64,000 nucleotides of DNA. Source: Amorphoplanes friuliensis DSM 7358. GTDB lineage: Bacteria; Actinomycetota; Actinomycetes; Mycobacteriales; Micromonosporaceae. Positions 33,561 through 49,465 of this stretch are shown one piece after another (the first letter of the stretch is position 1; the number at the start of each line of letters is the position of its first letter). The notes under the pieces were generated by a model. The model was not told the DNA's origin and searched no databases. It saw only the letters and a list, made by a program, of their open reading frames with translations. The stretch covers positions 941,501 through 1,005,500 of the forward strand of contig NC_022657.1 in NCBI RefSeq assembly GCF_000494755.1, read 5' to 3'. The position numbers were made by a program, and so were the translations under genes.

Positions 33561-33728
33561 GTGGCCAAGGCGACCGACGTCCGTCCCAAGATCACCTTGG
33601 CGTGTACGGAGTGCAAGGAGCGGAACTACATCACCCGCAAGAACCGCCGTAACGACCCGGACCGCATCGAGCTGAAGAAGTTCTGCCCCCGGGACGGCCG
33701 GCACACCCTGCACCGCGAGACTCGCTGA
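33561..33728 (+). CDS. rpmG: 50S ribosomal protein L33
   Basis: A 55-residue L33 ([20 protein letters not shown], then [20 protein letters not shown]). The zinc ribbon keeps the first CxxC (CTEC), but the second pair reads CPRD, so only three cysteines remain, with H47-type histidine nearby. The GTG start follows AGGAAGG. Position ahead of hadA-hadB and tRNA-Trp is standard for actinobacteria. The gene is short and easily missed. Confidence 0.95.
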   Translation: MAKATDVRPKITLACTECKERNYITRKNRRNDPDRIELKKFCPRDGRHTLHRETR

Positions 33729-33815
33729 TTTCCAGCTTCAAGATGTGGCGGTGACCGATCCGGTCGCCGCCACTTCTGCTTTCCCGGCCGGGTTCCGGAC
33801 AGGTAGTTTCGGCTC

Positions 33816-34262
33816 ATGCCTCTGGACCCGTCCTTCGCCGGCCGTAGCTGGCCCCCCACCGAGCCCTACGCCGTGGGCCGCGAGAAGATCCGCGAGTTCG
33901 CCACCGCGATCGGCGCCACCGACGCCGAATATCACGACCCGGAAGCGGCCCGTGCCGCCGGTTACACCGACGTGGTCGCGCCGCCGACGTTCCCGGTCGT
34001 GGTCACCATGGCGGCCAACCGTCAGATCATCACGGACCCCGAGCTCGGCATGGACTACAGCCGGGTGGTGCACGGCGACCAGAAGTTCGCCTACAAGCGC
34101 CCGGTGGTCGCCGGTGACTCGCTGGTCTGTGTGAACTACGTGGACGAGATCACCTCGCGGGGCGGGCACGACTTCCTGACCACGCGCACCGAGGTCACCA
34201 CCGAGGCCGGCGAGCCCGTCGTCACGGTCTGGTCCAAGCTCGTCCAGCGCGGGGAGGAATGA
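33816..34262 (+). CDS. hadA: HadA-type MaoC-like dehydratase subunit
   Basis: A 148-residue hotdog-fold protein (YAVGREKIREFATAIGATDA, HDPEAARAAGYTDVVAPPTF, RVVHGDQKFAYKRPV). In mycobacteria HadA pairs with HadB as the FAS-II 3-hydroxyacyl-ACP dehydratase; HadA lacks the catalytic D/H pair and binds the acyl chain. Micromonosporaceae do not make mycolates, so the substrate here is unclear. It overlaps or abuts hadB. Confidence 0.88.
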   Translation: MPLDPSFAGRSWPPTEPYAVGREKIREFATAIGATDAEYHDPEAARAAGYTDVVAPPTFPVVVTMAANRQIITDPELGMDYSRVVHGDQKFAYKRPVVAGDSLVCVNYVDEITSRGGHDFLTTRTEVTTEAGEPVVTVWSKLVQRGEE

Positions 34263-34264
34263 TC

Positions 34265-34660
34265 ATGACTGACACGCTGCCGACCCAGACGTTCACCGTC
34301 ACCCGGGCCGACCTGATCCGCTACTGCGGTGCCTCCGGCGACTTCAACACGATCCACTGGAGCGAGCGGATCGCCCGCGACGTCGGCCTGCCCGGCGTGA
34401 TCGCCCACGGGATGTACACGATGGCCCTCGCGGGTCGCGCGGTCGCCGTGTGGGCCGGTGCGCCCGACGCGGTGGTCGAGTTCGGCGTGCGGTTCACCCG
34501 TCCGGTGCCGGTGCCCGACACCGACGAGGGCACCCAGGTGGTGATCTCCGGTGTGGTCAAGGAGGTCACCGACGACGGCCTCACCAAGCTCGAACTGACC
34601 GCGACCTGCAACGGCGAGAAGGTGTTGTCGCTGGCGAGGGCCACCATCCGCAAGAGGTAG
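34265..34660 (+). CDS. hadB: HadB-type MaoC-like dehydratase, catalytic subunit
   Basis: A 131-residue hotdog hydratase. RYCGASGDFNTIHWSERIAR holds the catalytic Asp and His of the MaoC hydratase motif, followed by GLPGVIAHGMYTMALAG. I prefer the ATG at 34265, seven bases after GGAGG, to the ATG at 34259 that lies inside the ribosome site. It forms the active half of a heterodimer with HadA. Confidence 0.9.
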   Translation: MTDTLPTQTFTVTRADLIRYCGASGDFNTIHWSERIARDVGLPGVIAHGMYTMALAGRAVAVWAGAPDAVVEFGVRFTRPVPVPDTDEGTQVVISGVVKEVTDDGLTKLELTATCNGEKVLSLARATIRKR

Positions 34661-34667
34661 GCCCGGG

Positions 34668-34697
34668 TTGGGAAACCGGCGGACCTACCCGTACACT
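34668..34697 (+). promoter_or_regulatory. promoter of tRNA-Trp (and possibly secE-nusG)
   Basis: TTGGGA (34668-34673) and TACACT (34692-34697) are 18 bases apart, about 60 bases ahead of tRNA-Trp. No terminator is evident between the tRNA and secE, so readthrough is possible. Confidence 0.5.
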
Positions 34698-34757
34698 GGT
34701 CCGCCGTGGGGTAGTGAACCCTGTCTGTCGCGCTGCGATGGCCGGGAGAACCCTCAC

Positions 34758-34830
<73 letters not shown>

Positions 34831-34956
34831 CGCACCGATCGGCCCAGTAACCGGACCGGCCAGACGGCCGGTCCGCCCGGCGGCGGGCGGCCGGCTTGAC
34901 CGACCGCCGCGTACGGCGCCGATGCGACATCACCATCGACGACGGAAGAGGGCGAA

Positions 34957-35334
34957 GTGGCCGAGAGGAAGCGACCCGGTGACGACGACGCTGCAGGCGA
35001 CCGCCCCGAGGACGAGGCTTACGCCGACGGCGACGTCCAGGACGACGTCGTCGAGGTAGGCGACGAGCCGGTGAGCCGCGGCGGCGACAAGGCCGACCGC
35101 GAGGCCGACTCCGGCAGCACGAAGACGACGAAGGAGCCCCGCCGCGGTGGCAACCGCATCGGTGGTTTCTTCCGCGAGGTCGTCAGCGAGCTGCGTAAGG
35201 TCATCTGGCCGACCCGCAAGGAGCTGCTGACCTACACAGCGGTCGTGATCGTGTTCGTCACCGTGATGACGACGATCGTGGCGCTGCTCGACTTCGGGTT
35301 CGGCAAGGCCATCCTGGCCACGTTCGGCAACTGA
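34957..35334 (+). CDS. secE: preprotein translocase subunit SecE
   Basis: A 125-residue SecE with a long acidic N-terminal extension (about residues 1-60) and the conserved amphipathic-plus-membrane unit FFREVVSELRKVIWPTRKEL, then one transmembrane helix (YTAVVIVFVTVMTTIVALL). It clamps the SecY channel. The GTG start follows GAAGAGGG. It is followed 27 bases later by nusG. Confidence 0.95.
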   Translation: MAERKRPGDDDAAGDRPEDEAYADGDVQDDVVEVGDEPVSRGGDKADREADSGSTKTTKEPRRGGNRIGGFFREVVSELRKVIWPTRKELLTYTAVVIVFVTVMTTIVALLDFGFGKAILATFGN

Positions 35335-35361
35335 AGCTGATAGTTACGGAAGTGAGCAAGC

Positions 35362-36114
35362 GTGCCTGAGTACGACGACGAGACCGCCCCCGCCGCCGAG
35401 GAGCAGTCCGCGGTGGCGACGGTGGACGACGACGAGTCGGTCGAGGCCGCCAGCGCAGAGCCCGTCGCCGAGGCGGAAGCCGCCGAGGCCCAAGCCGCGG
35501 AGGCCCCCGAGGCCGACGAGAACTACGACCCCGTCGCCGAGCTGCGGCAGAAGCTGCGCTACGCGCCGGGCGACTGGTACGTCGTGCACTCGTACGCCGG
35601 TTACGAGAACAAGGTCAAGACCAACCTCGAGACCCGGATCACGAGCCTCGACATGGAGGACTTCATCTTCCAGGTTGAGGTGCCGACCCGCGAAGAGGTC
35701 GAGGTCAAGAACGGCAAGCGCCTCCAGGTGCAGAACAAGGTCTTCCCCGGCTACATCCTGGTCCGGATGGACCTCAGCCCCGAGTCCTACTCGTGTGTGC
35801 GCAACACACCGGGTGTGACGGGCTTCGTCGGTGCCACGGACCGGGTGGACCGCCCGGCGCCGCTGTCGCTCGACGAGGTGCTGAAGTGGCTGGCCCCGGC
35901 CGTCGAGGCCGAGGAGAAGAAGGCGAAGCCCGAGATCCGCGTGCTGGACTTCGAGGTCGGCGACTCCGTCACCGTCACCGACGGTGCGTTCGCGTCGCTG
36001 CCGGCGTCGATCAGTGAGATCAACGCCGACCAGCAGAAGCTGAAGGTTCTGGTCTCCATCTTCGGTCGTGAGACGCCGGTGGAGCTGAACTTCAACCAGG
36101 TCGCCAAGATCTGA
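35362..36114 (+). CDS. nusG: transcription termination/antitermination factor NusG
   Basis: A 250-residue NusG with an acidic, alanine-rich extension of about 55 residues before the NGN domain ([42 protein letters not shown]) and a C-terminal KOW domain ([20 protein letters not shown]). It binds RNA polymerase and couples it to Rho or the ribosome. Normally rplK follows at once; here only 68 bases separate it from rplA. Confidence 0.96.
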   Translation: MPEYDDETAPAAEEQSAVATVDDDESVEAASAEPVAEAEAAEAQAAEAPEADENYDPVAELRQKLRYAPGDWYVVHSYAGYENKVKTNLETRITSLDMEDFIFQVEVPTREEVEVKNGKRLQVQNKVFPGYILVRMDLSPESYSCVRNTPGVTGFVGATDRVDRPAPLSLDEVLKWLAPAVEAEEKKAKPEIRVLDFEVGDSVTVTDGAFASLPASISEINADQQKLKVLVSIFGRETPVELNFNQVAKI

Positions 36115-36128
36115 CAACGACAGCAGTC

Positions 36129-36167
36129 GTGGGAGGGGCGCGAACAGCGCGTCCCGCCATCTACCAC
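36129..36167 (+). promoter_or_regulatory. candidate L1-binding leader hairpin, now directly before rplA
   Basis: The mRNA can form an outer stem GTGG (36129-36132) / CCAC (36164-36167). An asymmetric internal loop (GA opposite GCCATCTA) separates it from an inner stem GGGGCGCG / CGCGTCCC closed by AACAG. Two helices with such a loop mimic the rRNA site of L1, and leaders of this kind normally precede rplK (L11), where L1 represses the L11-L1 operon. This is inferred by eye. Confidence 0.5.
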
Positions 36168-36182
36168 AGGAGCAACAGAGAA

Positions 36183-36902
36183 ATGGCACAGCGCAGCAAG
36201 GCCTACCGCAAGGCCGCCGAGCAGATCGACGAAGCGAAGCTCTACGAGCCCTCCGCCGCCGTGAAGCTCGCCAAGGACACCAGCCCCACCAAGTTCGACG
36301 CCACCGTCGAGGTCGCGATGCGCCTCGGTGTGGACCCGCGTAAGGCCGACCAGATGGTCCGCGGCGTCGTCAACCTGCCGCACGGCACCGGCAAGGTCTC
36401 CCGGGTGATCGTCTTCGCCCAGGGCGCCAAGGCCGAAGAGGCTGTCGCGGCCGGCGCCGACGAGGTCGGCACCGACGAGCTCGTCGCCCGCATCCAGGGT
36501 GGCTGGCTCGACTTCGACGCCGCCATCGCGACGCCGGACCAGATGGCCAAGATCGGCCGGATCGCCCGGATCCTCGGCCCCCGTGGCCTCATGCCCAACC
36601 CGAAGACCGGCACGGTCACGATGGACGTGACCAAGGCGGTCAACGACATCAAGGGCGGCAAGATCACCTTCCGGGTGGACAAGCACTCCAACCTGCACAT
36701 GATCATCGGCAAGGCCTCGTTCTCCGAGGACCAGCTGGTGGAGAACTACGGCGCCGTCCTCGACGAGGTCCTCCGGGCCAAGCCGTCGGCCGCCAAGGGC
36801 AAGTACCTGAAGAAGGTCACCGTCAGCACCACGATGGGCCCCGGCGTTCAGATCGACCCGAACGTCGTGAAGAACCTGCGCGGCGACAACGCCGACAGCT
36901 GA
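36183..36902 (+). CDS. rplA: 50S ribosomal protein L1
   Basis: A 239-residue L1 ([20 protein letters not shown], then [18 protein letters not shown]). The ATG at 36183 follows AGGAG; upstream in-frame codons lie in the leader. L1 binds the stalk of 23S rRNA and represses its own operon. The expected upstream neighbour rplK is missing. A terminator follows 20 bases after the stop. Confidence 0.96.
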   Translation: MAQRSKAYRKAAEQIDEAKLYEPSAAVKLAKDTSPTKFDATVEVAMRLGVDPRKADQMVRGVVNLPHGTGKVSRVIVFAQGAKAEEAVAAGADEVGTDELVARIQGGWLDFDAAIATPDQMAKIGRIARILGPRGLMPNPKTGTVTMDVTKAVNDIKGGKITFRVDKHSNLHMIIGKASFSEDQLVENYGAVLDEVLRAKPSAAKGKYLKKVTVSTTMGPGVQIDPNVVKNLRGDNADS

Positions 36903-36922
36903 TCTTCAGCACGACCGCACGG

Positions 36923-36952
36923 AAGGCCCTCGGGGGACACCCCGGGGGCCTT
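36923..36952 (+). terminator. terminator after rplA
   Basis: The stem AAGGCCCTCGGGG / CCCCGGGGGCCTT (one G-T pair) around GACA is followed by TCTTTGT. Confidence 0.85.
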
Positions 36953-36973
36953 CTTTGTGCAAGGCTGTCCGGC

Positions 36974-37708
36974 GTGCGATTCGACCAGGTCTGGTTCCGG
37001 TACGCACGCCGCGAGGACTGGACCTTGCGGATGGTGGATCTCACCGTCGAGCCCGGTGCCACCGTGGTCGTGCTCGGCCGTAACGGCGCCGGCAAGTCCA
37101 CGCTGCTGCAGCTGGCCGCCGGTGTCCTGCGCCCCGTCCGTGGCGCCGTCCGGCAGCGTCCCGGTGTGGTCGGCTGGGTGCCCGAGCGTTTCCCCGCCGA
37201 CCAGCCCTTCACGACCGAGCAATATCTGACCCGGACCGCCGCCGTGCGTGGTCTCCGCGGCGGCCGCGAGGTCGACCACTGGATCACCCGTCTGGGTCTC
37301 GACGACCACCGTCACACCCGCCTGGCGGCCCTCTCCAAGGGCACCGCGCAAAAGGTCGGTCTGGCCCAGGCGCTACTCGTCAGCCCGGGTCTGCTCGTGC
37401 TGGACGAGCCCTGGGAGGGTCTCGACTCCCACGCCCGCACGCTGATCCCGCAGATCGTCGGTGAGGTCACCGCGGCCGGGGGAGCGGTCCTGGTCAGCGA
37501 TCACCGCGGGGAGATCGCCGGCCTCCCGGACGCGATCCGCTGGACGGTGACCGACGGCACGGTCAAGACCGAGCGGGCGGAGCCGGGTGATCCCGGCGAG
37601 GTGGTGGTCGAGATCGCCGTCCGCCGGACGGACGCCGACACCACGATGGCCCGGCTGCGTGCCGACGGTCACCGTGTCCTCGGCGTACGCACGGAGCGCC
37701 CCCGATGA
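36974..37708 (+). CDS. ABC transporter ATP-binding protein
   Basis: A 244-residue ATPase with Walker A GRNGAGKST (about residues 39-47), a variant signature LSKGTAQKV in place of LSGGQ, and Walker B LLVLDEPWEGLD. The GTG start lies just beyond the rplA terminator, so its promoter must be inside or beyond the hairpin. It overlaps the permease gene by ATGA. Substrate unknown; the small two-gene exporter type is inferred. Confidence 0.9.
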   Translation: MRFDQVWFRYARREDWTLRMVDLTVEPGATVVVLGRNGAGKSTLLQLAAGVLRPVRGAVRQRPGVVGWVPERFPADQPFTTEQYLTRTAAVRGLRGGREVDHWITRLGLDDHRHTRLAALSKGTAQKVGLAQALLVSPGLLVLDEPWEGLDSHARTLIPQIVGEVTAAGGAVLVSDHRGEIAGLPDAIRWTVTDGTVKTERAEPGDPGEVVVEIAVRRTDADTTMARLRADGHRVLGVRTERPR

Positions 37709-38400
37709 CCGCCCTGGTCCGCATGCGCCTCGCGGGATTCCTGCGCAGTGGCCGGGCCCTGGCCCCGATCATCACCGCCCTGGTCGTCCTCGGGATCATC
37801 CACGGCGGCGGCCGCTCACCGGCCGCCCCGGCGTACGGCTACTCGGCCGTGATGCTCTTCCCGATCCTCGCCTGGCAGACGAAGCTGGTGCTCGACGCCG
37901 AGCCCGACGTCCAGCGCCGGCTGGCCCGGCTGGCGGTCGGTGCCCGCAGGGAGGCTGCCGCCGGTCTGCTGGCCGCCGCCGTGCTCGGGCTCGCCTGCTG
38001 TGCCGTGGCCATGCTGATCCCGTGGTGGCCGTTCCACGCGATCAGCACGCCGGAGCCGGGCACGACGTCGCTGTTCGCCGGCATCGCGGTGGGGGCGTTC
38101 GCGCATCTGCTGACGATTCCTGCTGCCGTGGCCCTCGGAGCGCTCGCGAGCCGCGCGGTGACACGGACGGTCCGCAACGGCATCACCGTGCTGGTCTCCG
38201 GTGCGGTGCTGGCGATCGTGCTCGGGCTCAGCGGCTCGATCGCGCCGTGGCTGGTCCCGCCGGTGATGGCCACCGCCCGCGCGCTGGCCGGTGACACGTT
38301 GCCCTCCGGCGGCACGTTGTGGCTGCTCACCGGCTGGGCACTGGCCTGGTGCGCCGCGGTGCTCACCGGGTACGCCCGGCTGCGGCGCAGCCGCTCCTGA
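37705..38400 (+). CDS. ABC transporter membrane protein
   Basis: A 231-residue protein with six hydrophobic segments (ALAPIITALVVLGIIHG, GLLAAAVLGLACCAVAMLIP, FAHLLTIPAAVALGALA, ITVLVSGAVLAIVLGL, TLWLLTGWALAWCAAVL among them). It lacks a recognisable family motif, but overlap with the ATPase gene makes it the channel of the same transporter. Its end is eight bases from the -35 box of the L10 promoter. Confidence 0.8.
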   Translation: MTALVRMRLAGFLRSGRALAPIITALVVLGIIHGGGRSPAAPAYGYSAVMLFPILAWQTKLVLDAEPDVQRRLARLAVGARREAAAGLLAAAVLGLACCAVAMLIPWWPFHAISTPEPGTTSLFAGIAVGAFAHLLTIPAAVALGALASRAVTRTVRNGITVLVSGAVLAIVLGLSGSIAPWLVPPVMATARALAGDTLPSGGTLWLLTGWALAWCAAVLTGYARLRRSRS

Positions 38401-38407
38401 TCCTGAT

Positions 38408-38436
38408 TTGGATTCGGGGGTTTGCCCGCGTAGTCT
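38408..38436 (+). promoter_or_regulatory. promoter of rplJ-rplL
   Basis: TTGGAT (38408-38413) and TAGTCT (38431-38436) are 17 bases apart. The predicted start near 38443 leaves a leader of about 215 bases ahead of rplJ. Confidence 0.65.
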
Positions 38437-38442
38437 TCCTCC

Positions 38443-38603
38443 TTGAAGTTCCACCCATAGACCGCTGGTCGCCGCACCCTCACGGGTCGCGGACGAAGGC
38501 CTCGCCATATGCGGGCGGCCCGCGCAGGGGAGAACGGTTCGTGATCACGTTGATGCCTCTGGGTGTCCGTGTCCCGCCCCGTGCGCCCTGCGCCGGGGCG
38601 TTT
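38443..38603 (+). promoter_or_regulatory. ribosomal protein L10 leader RNA
   Basis: Conserved pieces of the L10 (rplJ) leader are visible: TAGACCGCTGGTC (38458-38470), GGACGAAGGCC, and GGCCCGCGCAGGGGAGA (38517-38533), where the L10-L12 complex binds to repress translation or transcription. A GC stem CGCCCCG / CGGGGCG (38575-38600) followed by TTTCTC could be the attenuator. The match is to my memory of the actinobacterial family; boundaries are approximate. Confidence 0.65.
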
Positions 38604-38657
38604 CTCATGTGCGCGGCTGCCACCAGACCGGCGGCCCAGCACTGAGAGAGGAGGGAC

Positions 38658-39203
38658 ATGGCGGACAAGCCGGTCCGGGCCGACAAGGCCACTGCCGTTG
38701 CTGAGCTCACGGACAGCTTCCGTAACTCCGCGGCCACCCTGTTGACCGAGTATCGCGGCCTCACGGTCTCGGAGATCACCGAGCTGCGGCGCTCGCTCGG
38801 CAACGAGACCAAGTACTCCGTGTCGAAGAACACGCTCGCGAAGCGGGCTGCGACCGACGCGGGCATCGAGGGTCTCGACGCGCTGTTCACCGGTCCTACC
38901 GCGCTCGCCTTCGTGGGCGGGGACCCGGTCGAGGCGGCCAAGGGCCTTCGTGCCTTCGCCAAGGCTCACCCCGTCCTGGTCATCAAGGGCGGCGTCTTCG
39001 AGGGCAAGGCCATCTCGGCCGAAGAGGTCAGCAAGATCGCCGACCTCGAGTCCCGCGAGGTGCTGCTGGCGAAGCTCGCCGGCGCCATGAAGGGCAACCT
39101 GACCAAGGCGGCGGCCACGTTCCAGGCCCCGCTCGCTCAGGTCGCTCGCCTGGCTGCGGCTCTGCAGGACAAGCGCGCACAGGACGGTTCCGCCGAGGCC
39201 TGA
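38658..39203 (+). CDS. rplJ: 50S ribosomal protein L10
   Basis: A 181-residue L10 ([52 protein letters not shown]). It anchors the L7/L12 dimers on 23S rRNA and represses its own leader with L12. GAGGAGGG lies four bases ahead of the ATG. rplL follows after 58 bases. Confidence 0.96.
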   Translation: MADKPVRADKATAVAELTDSFRNSAATLLTEYRGLTVSEITELRRSLGNETKYSVSKNTLAKRAATDAGIEGLDALFTGPTALAFVGGDPVEAAKGLRAFAKAHPVLVIKGGVFEGKAISAEEVSKIADLESREVLLAKLAGAMKGNLTKAAATFQAPLAQVARLAAALQDKRAQDGSAEA

Positions 39204-39261
39204 TCAGGCCTTGCGCGGAGTTTGACTTTCAATCCACAGAAACAACGAAAGGTTGCCAGAC

Positions 39262-39645
39262 ATGGCGAAGCTCAGCACCGACGAGCTGCTCGGCGCGTTC
39301 AAGGAAATGACCCTCATCGAGCTCTCCGAGTTCGTGAAGCAGTTCGAAGAGGTCTTCGAGGTCACCGCGGCCGCGCCGGTCGCCGTGGCCGCTGCGGGCG
39401 GCGGCGCTGCCCCGGCCGAGGCCGAGGCCGAGAAGGACTCGTTCGACGTTGTCCTCGAGGGCGACGGTGGCAAGAAGATCCAGGTCATCAAGGTCGTGCG
39501 TGAGCTGACCGGCCTGGGCCTCAAGGAGGCCAAGGACGCCGTCGAGGCCGCCCCCAAGGCGATCCTCGAGGGTGTCAACAAGGAGAAGGCCGAGGCCGCC
39601 AAGGCCAAGCTCGAGGGCGAAGGCGCCAAGGTCACCCTCAAGTGA
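39262..39645 (+). CDS. rplL: 50S ribosomal protein L7/L12
   Basis: A 127-residue L12 with the N-terminal dimer domain ([20 protein letters not shown]), an Ala/Gly hinge ([20 protein letters not shown]) and the factor-binding domain ([20 protein letters not shown]). The ATG at 39262 is preferred to an in-frame ATG three codons upstream because MAKLSTDE is the family start and AAAGG is better placed. Confidence 0.96.
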   Translation: MAKLSTDELLGAFKEMTLIELSEFVKQFEEVFEVTAAAPVAVAAAGGGAAPAEAEAEKDSFDVVLEGDGGKKIQVIKVVRELTGLGLKEAKDAVEAAPKAILEGVNKEKAEAAKAKLEGEGAKVTLK

Positions 39646-39670
39646 TCTGAGCTCCACCGCTTTTCCTCTG

Positions 39671-39704
39671 TGCCGGCGAGGACCCGAAAGGGTCCTCGCC
39701 GGCA
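39671..39704 (+). terminator. strong terminator after rplL
   Basis: A perfect 15-bp stem TGCCGGCGAGGACCC / GGGTCCTCGCCGGCA with a GAAA tetraloop, followed by CTGTTT. It separates rplJL from rpoBC, which has its own promoter. Confidence 0.9.
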
Positions 39705-40072
39705 CTGTTTCCGGGACATGAAACCGCAGGTCAGAGGCGCTTTTGCCAGCCGTCGGATGGCTGACGGACAAATACCGCCAGCCCGCTCTTTTCGTACGCT
39801 AAAGTCGCTATGCCGCGTCCGGTGGGAGGCGGCGCAAGACCGACCCGCAGTGCAGGCCTTGACTGTGTGTCCTGTGGCAGGCACGCTGACATCAGCAAGT
39901 TTCCGCGCTTGCGACAGCCGACCTGTGGGTAAGCCGGTTTTACCGGGTCCTCACAGACCGGCACCCGAGGGAGAGACGCCGCGTTCCGAGCGGCCCCGCA
40001 CGAGGCACTGACCCTGGATGCGCAGGTCAGAGGCCGCGGGGATGCGTTCCGCAGGCCCCCTCTGGTGTGGGC

Positions 40073-40101
40073 TGGACAGCGGTTAGCCGAGCGGCTACAC
40101 T
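40073..40101 (+). promoter_or_regulatory. promoter of rpoB-rpoC
   Basis: TGGACA (40073-40078) and TACACT (40096-40101) are 17 bases apart, giving a start near 40108 and a leader of about 148 bases. The rest of the 39705-40255 spacer has no convincing gene. It also holds TTGACT (39859-39864) with a weak CACGCT 17 bases later, a possible second promoter. Confidence 0.65.
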
Positions 40102-40255
40102 GCTAGTTTGCGCTGCCTTCTGTCTTGAGCCCTGCAGGAACATCCACTTGGATGATTTCCTGGGGGTTCATTGGAGTGCACGCAGACAAGTGACGCAGAC
40201 AGTTGCATCAGCAGCTCAGCCGCATCAGCAGCACCGGTCCTCGGAAGGACGCATC

Positions 40256-43696
<3,441 letters not shown>

Positions 43697-43703
43697 CGGA
43701 GAG

Positions 43704-43734
43704 CGTCCCCGGCGGTGTGAAGCCGCCGGGGACG
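43704..43734 (+). other. perfect hairpin between rpoB and rpoC
   Basis: CGTCCCCGGCGG / CCGCCGGGGACG, 12 bp, with a seven-base loop and no T-run. It may set the rpoB to rpoC ratio by processing or partial termination (inference). Confidence 0.6.
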
Positions 43735-43786
43735 CCCCCGCCGGCCTGGAATTTATCCGAGCAACGAAACACGAGGGATAGTCCAA

Positions 43787-47677
<3,891 letters not shown>

Positions 47678-47700
47678 GGGTTTCTGTTCCAAGCACTCAC

Positions 47701-47731
47701 AGGGCGGTCGCGCAAGCTGCGCGGCCGCCCT
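47701..47731 (+). terminator. terminator after rpoC
   Basis: AGGGCGG-T-CGCGC pairs with GCGCG-G-CCGCCCT around AAGCT, 23 bases after the rpoC stop. Confidence 0.8.
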
Positions 47732-47753
47732 GCGGTGTTCCTAAGATGGATGG

Positions 47754-48107
47754 GTGACGCTCCCCGCTACCACCGTGCCCACCCGCCACCCGATGGATCC
47801 GGATCCCGCCGCGTCGACCAAGGCGCGAGCGGTTTTTGCCCTCGGACTGGTGGCACTGCTGACCGGGGCGCTGGTCGGCGGGGTGATTCCCGCCACGATC
47901 GCGCTGCTGCTGGCGCGTCAGGTGCGCCGCCAGGCCTGGTCAGCGGGCGGCTACCTCACCGGCTCCGCCTGGGTGCGCCGCGGGCAGCGCCTGGCCTGGG
48001 CGGGCATCGTGCTGGCGCTCACCGCCCTCGTGGTGGCGACCATCGCCGGCCTGCTGCACCTCGCGGGCACCCCGGGCGGCCAGGACTTCGACCCCGGCAC
48101 CGACTAG
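47754..48107 (+). CDS. small membrane protein (DUF4190-like)
   Basis: A 117-residue protein with two hydrophobic helices (FALGLVALLTGALVGGVIPA and LAWAGIVLALTALVVATIAG) around a basic loop (RQVRRQAWSAGGYLTGSAW). This helix-loop-helix plan resembles actinobacterial DUF4190 proteins; function unknown. The GTG start lies 22 bases past the rpoC terminator hairpin. Confidence 0.7.
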   Translation: MTLPATTVPTRHPMDPDPAASTKARAVFALGLVALLTGALVGGVIPATIALLLARQVRRQAWSAGGYLTGSAWVRRGQRLAWAGIVLALTALVVATIAGLLHLAGTPGGQDFDPGTD

Positions 48108-48204
48108 AGGCCTGTCAGCGGGCGCAGGTGCCCCTGGGGCTGCGCCCGGCCACGTACGGGTGACATGCTCGATATTCAGGGGTACGTGGCGAGAGGGACA
48201 GTCC

Positions 48205-48699
48205 GTGACGCAGCAGCCAGGTTCGTGGCCGGCATCGTCGGCGCCGGCACCACAGCCGGGGCAGCAGCCCGCGGTGATGTTGCCGAAGCCGACGGAGATG
48301 TGGACCCCCGAGCGGGTGGACGCGGTCCCGGGCACGGAGTTCGGTCTGGTCCAGCTCAAGGTCACGCCGATCACGTCCGGGCCGGCCGTGGGCTCGATGA
48401 TCGCCGGCATCGCCTCGATCCTGGTCTCCACGCTGGTGCTCTGCTTCGGCGTGGCCGGCTCGTCGGAGGGCTGGGGCGGCTGGGTGGGCGGCGCGTTCGC
48501 CCTGCTGGCGGTGCTGGTGGGCGGAGGAGCCGTGGGTGTGGGCCTGGCGGCTCGACGGCAGATCCAGCGCTCCGGGCGTACCGGGAAGGTCCGCTTCACC
48601 GGCAAGAACGTGGCGGTGGCGGGAATCTGGTGCGGGGGAGCAGGGTTGGGAATTGCCGTGCTGACGCTGCTGTTGGTAGTGGTGTTGCAGTCTTCGTGA
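48205..48699 (+). CDS. membrane protein with proline-rich N-terminus
   Basis: A 164-residue protein. Residues 1 to about 35 are Pro/Gln-rich and cytoplasmic; three hydrophobic helices follow (GSMIAGIASILVSTLVLCF, GGAFALLAVLVGGGAVGVGL and VAGIWCGGAGLGIAVLTLLL). The GTG at 48205 follows GAGAGGGA. It resembles the preceding gene in plan (DUF4190-like) and may be functionally linked, but no role is known. Confidence 0.7.
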   Translation: MTQQPGSWPASSAPAPQPGQQPAVMLPKPTEMWTPERVDAVPGTEFGLVQLKVTPITSGPAVGSMIAGIASILVSTLVLCFGVAGSSEGWGGWVGGAFALLAVLVGGGAVGVGLAARRQIQRSGRTGKVRFTGKNVAVAGIWCGGAGLGIAVLTLLLVVVLQSS

Positions 48700-48797
48700 G
48701 GCCTTGTGGTGCCGGATCCGATACCGCGGCTCTGTCGCGCCGAGGCACCCGGTACACTTGTTAGCTGGAGATGTCCATCAGGGGTAACGGGCTCGTT

Positions 48798-48826
48798 TTG
48801 ACCTGTGTCCCCGAGGTGGGTACTCT
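48798..48826 (+). promoter_or_regulatory. promoter of the str operon
   Basis: TTGACC (48798-48803) and TACTCT (48821-48826) are 17 bases apart. The predicted start near 48833 leaves a leader of about 255 bases before rpsL. Confidence 0.7.
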
Positions 48827-48975
48827 TTCCCCTCGTGCCCAGGCCGGCCTGGGCAACTCGTGCGTGCGCCCGAGTCTGTGGTAACCGACGGGGCAGTGGC
48901 ACGACGGAGCTGAGGCTCTGACAAAGACAGAACAACTCGCTGCGTGTGCAAGCGCGCGGCGGGACCGTGAGCCGG

Positions 48976-49000
48976 GCGACACGCCCGACCGCGGGTGTCG
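48976..49000 (+). promoter_or_regulatory. leader motif shared with the rpsJ leader
   Basis: GCGACACGCCCGACCGCGGG at 48976-48995 recurs exactly at 53700-53719 in the S10-operon leader. Five of the six bases after it (xGTCGG) also match. It can fold into a small CGACAC / GTGTCG hairpin. Shared leader sequence suggests one regulator or RNA element for both operons. Confidence 0.55.
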
Positions 49001-49089
49001 GGGGACCCAAACCGGGGTCTCACGGCACGCCAGGCAAACGAAGACGTTGCGGCCGCTAAAAGGGCGGCCGAAGGGAGCGGAGAAACCCG

Positions 49090-49464
49090 GTGCCCACGAT
49101 CCAGCAGCTGGTCCGCAAGGGCCGACAGGCTAAGACGAGCAAGACCAAGACGCCGGCGCTGAAGGGAAGCCCCCAGCGGCGCGGCGTGTGCACGCGCGTG
49201 TACACCACTACCCCCAAGAAGCCGAACTCTGCGCTGCGCAAGGTCGCTCGTGTGAAGCTCAGCAGCCAGATCGAGGTGACGGCGTACATCCCGGGTGTCG
49301 GTCACAACCTGCAGGAGCACTCGATCGTGCTCGTGCGTGGCGGCCGAGTGAAGGACCTCCCCGGCGTCCGTTACAAGATCGTCCGCGGTTCGCTGGACAC
49401 CCAGGGTGTCCGTAACCGCAAGCAGGCCCGCAGCCGTTACGGCGCGAAGAAGGAGAAGAGCTGA
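49090..49464 (+). CDS. rpsL: 30S ribosomal protein S12
   Basis: A 124-residue S12 ([40 protein letters not shown]). Lysine 43 in TPKKPN and the lysine of GRVKDLPG are wild type, predicting streptomycin sensitivity. The GTG follows GGAG. First gene of the str operon; rpsG starts one base after its stop. Confidence 0.97.
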   Translation: MPTIQQLVRKGRQAKTSKTKTPALKGSPQRRGVCTRVYTTTPKKPNSALRKVARVKLSSQIEVTAYIPGVGHNLQEHSIVLVRGGRVKDLPGVRYKIVRGSLDTQGVRNRKQARSRYGAKKEKS

Positions 49465-49465
49465 T

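Noticed and set aside
40067..40255. 63-codon upstream extension of rpoB
   Set aside because: It begins at the -35 box and covers the predicted promoter and leader. The TTG at 40256 has a ribosome site and the family N-terminus.
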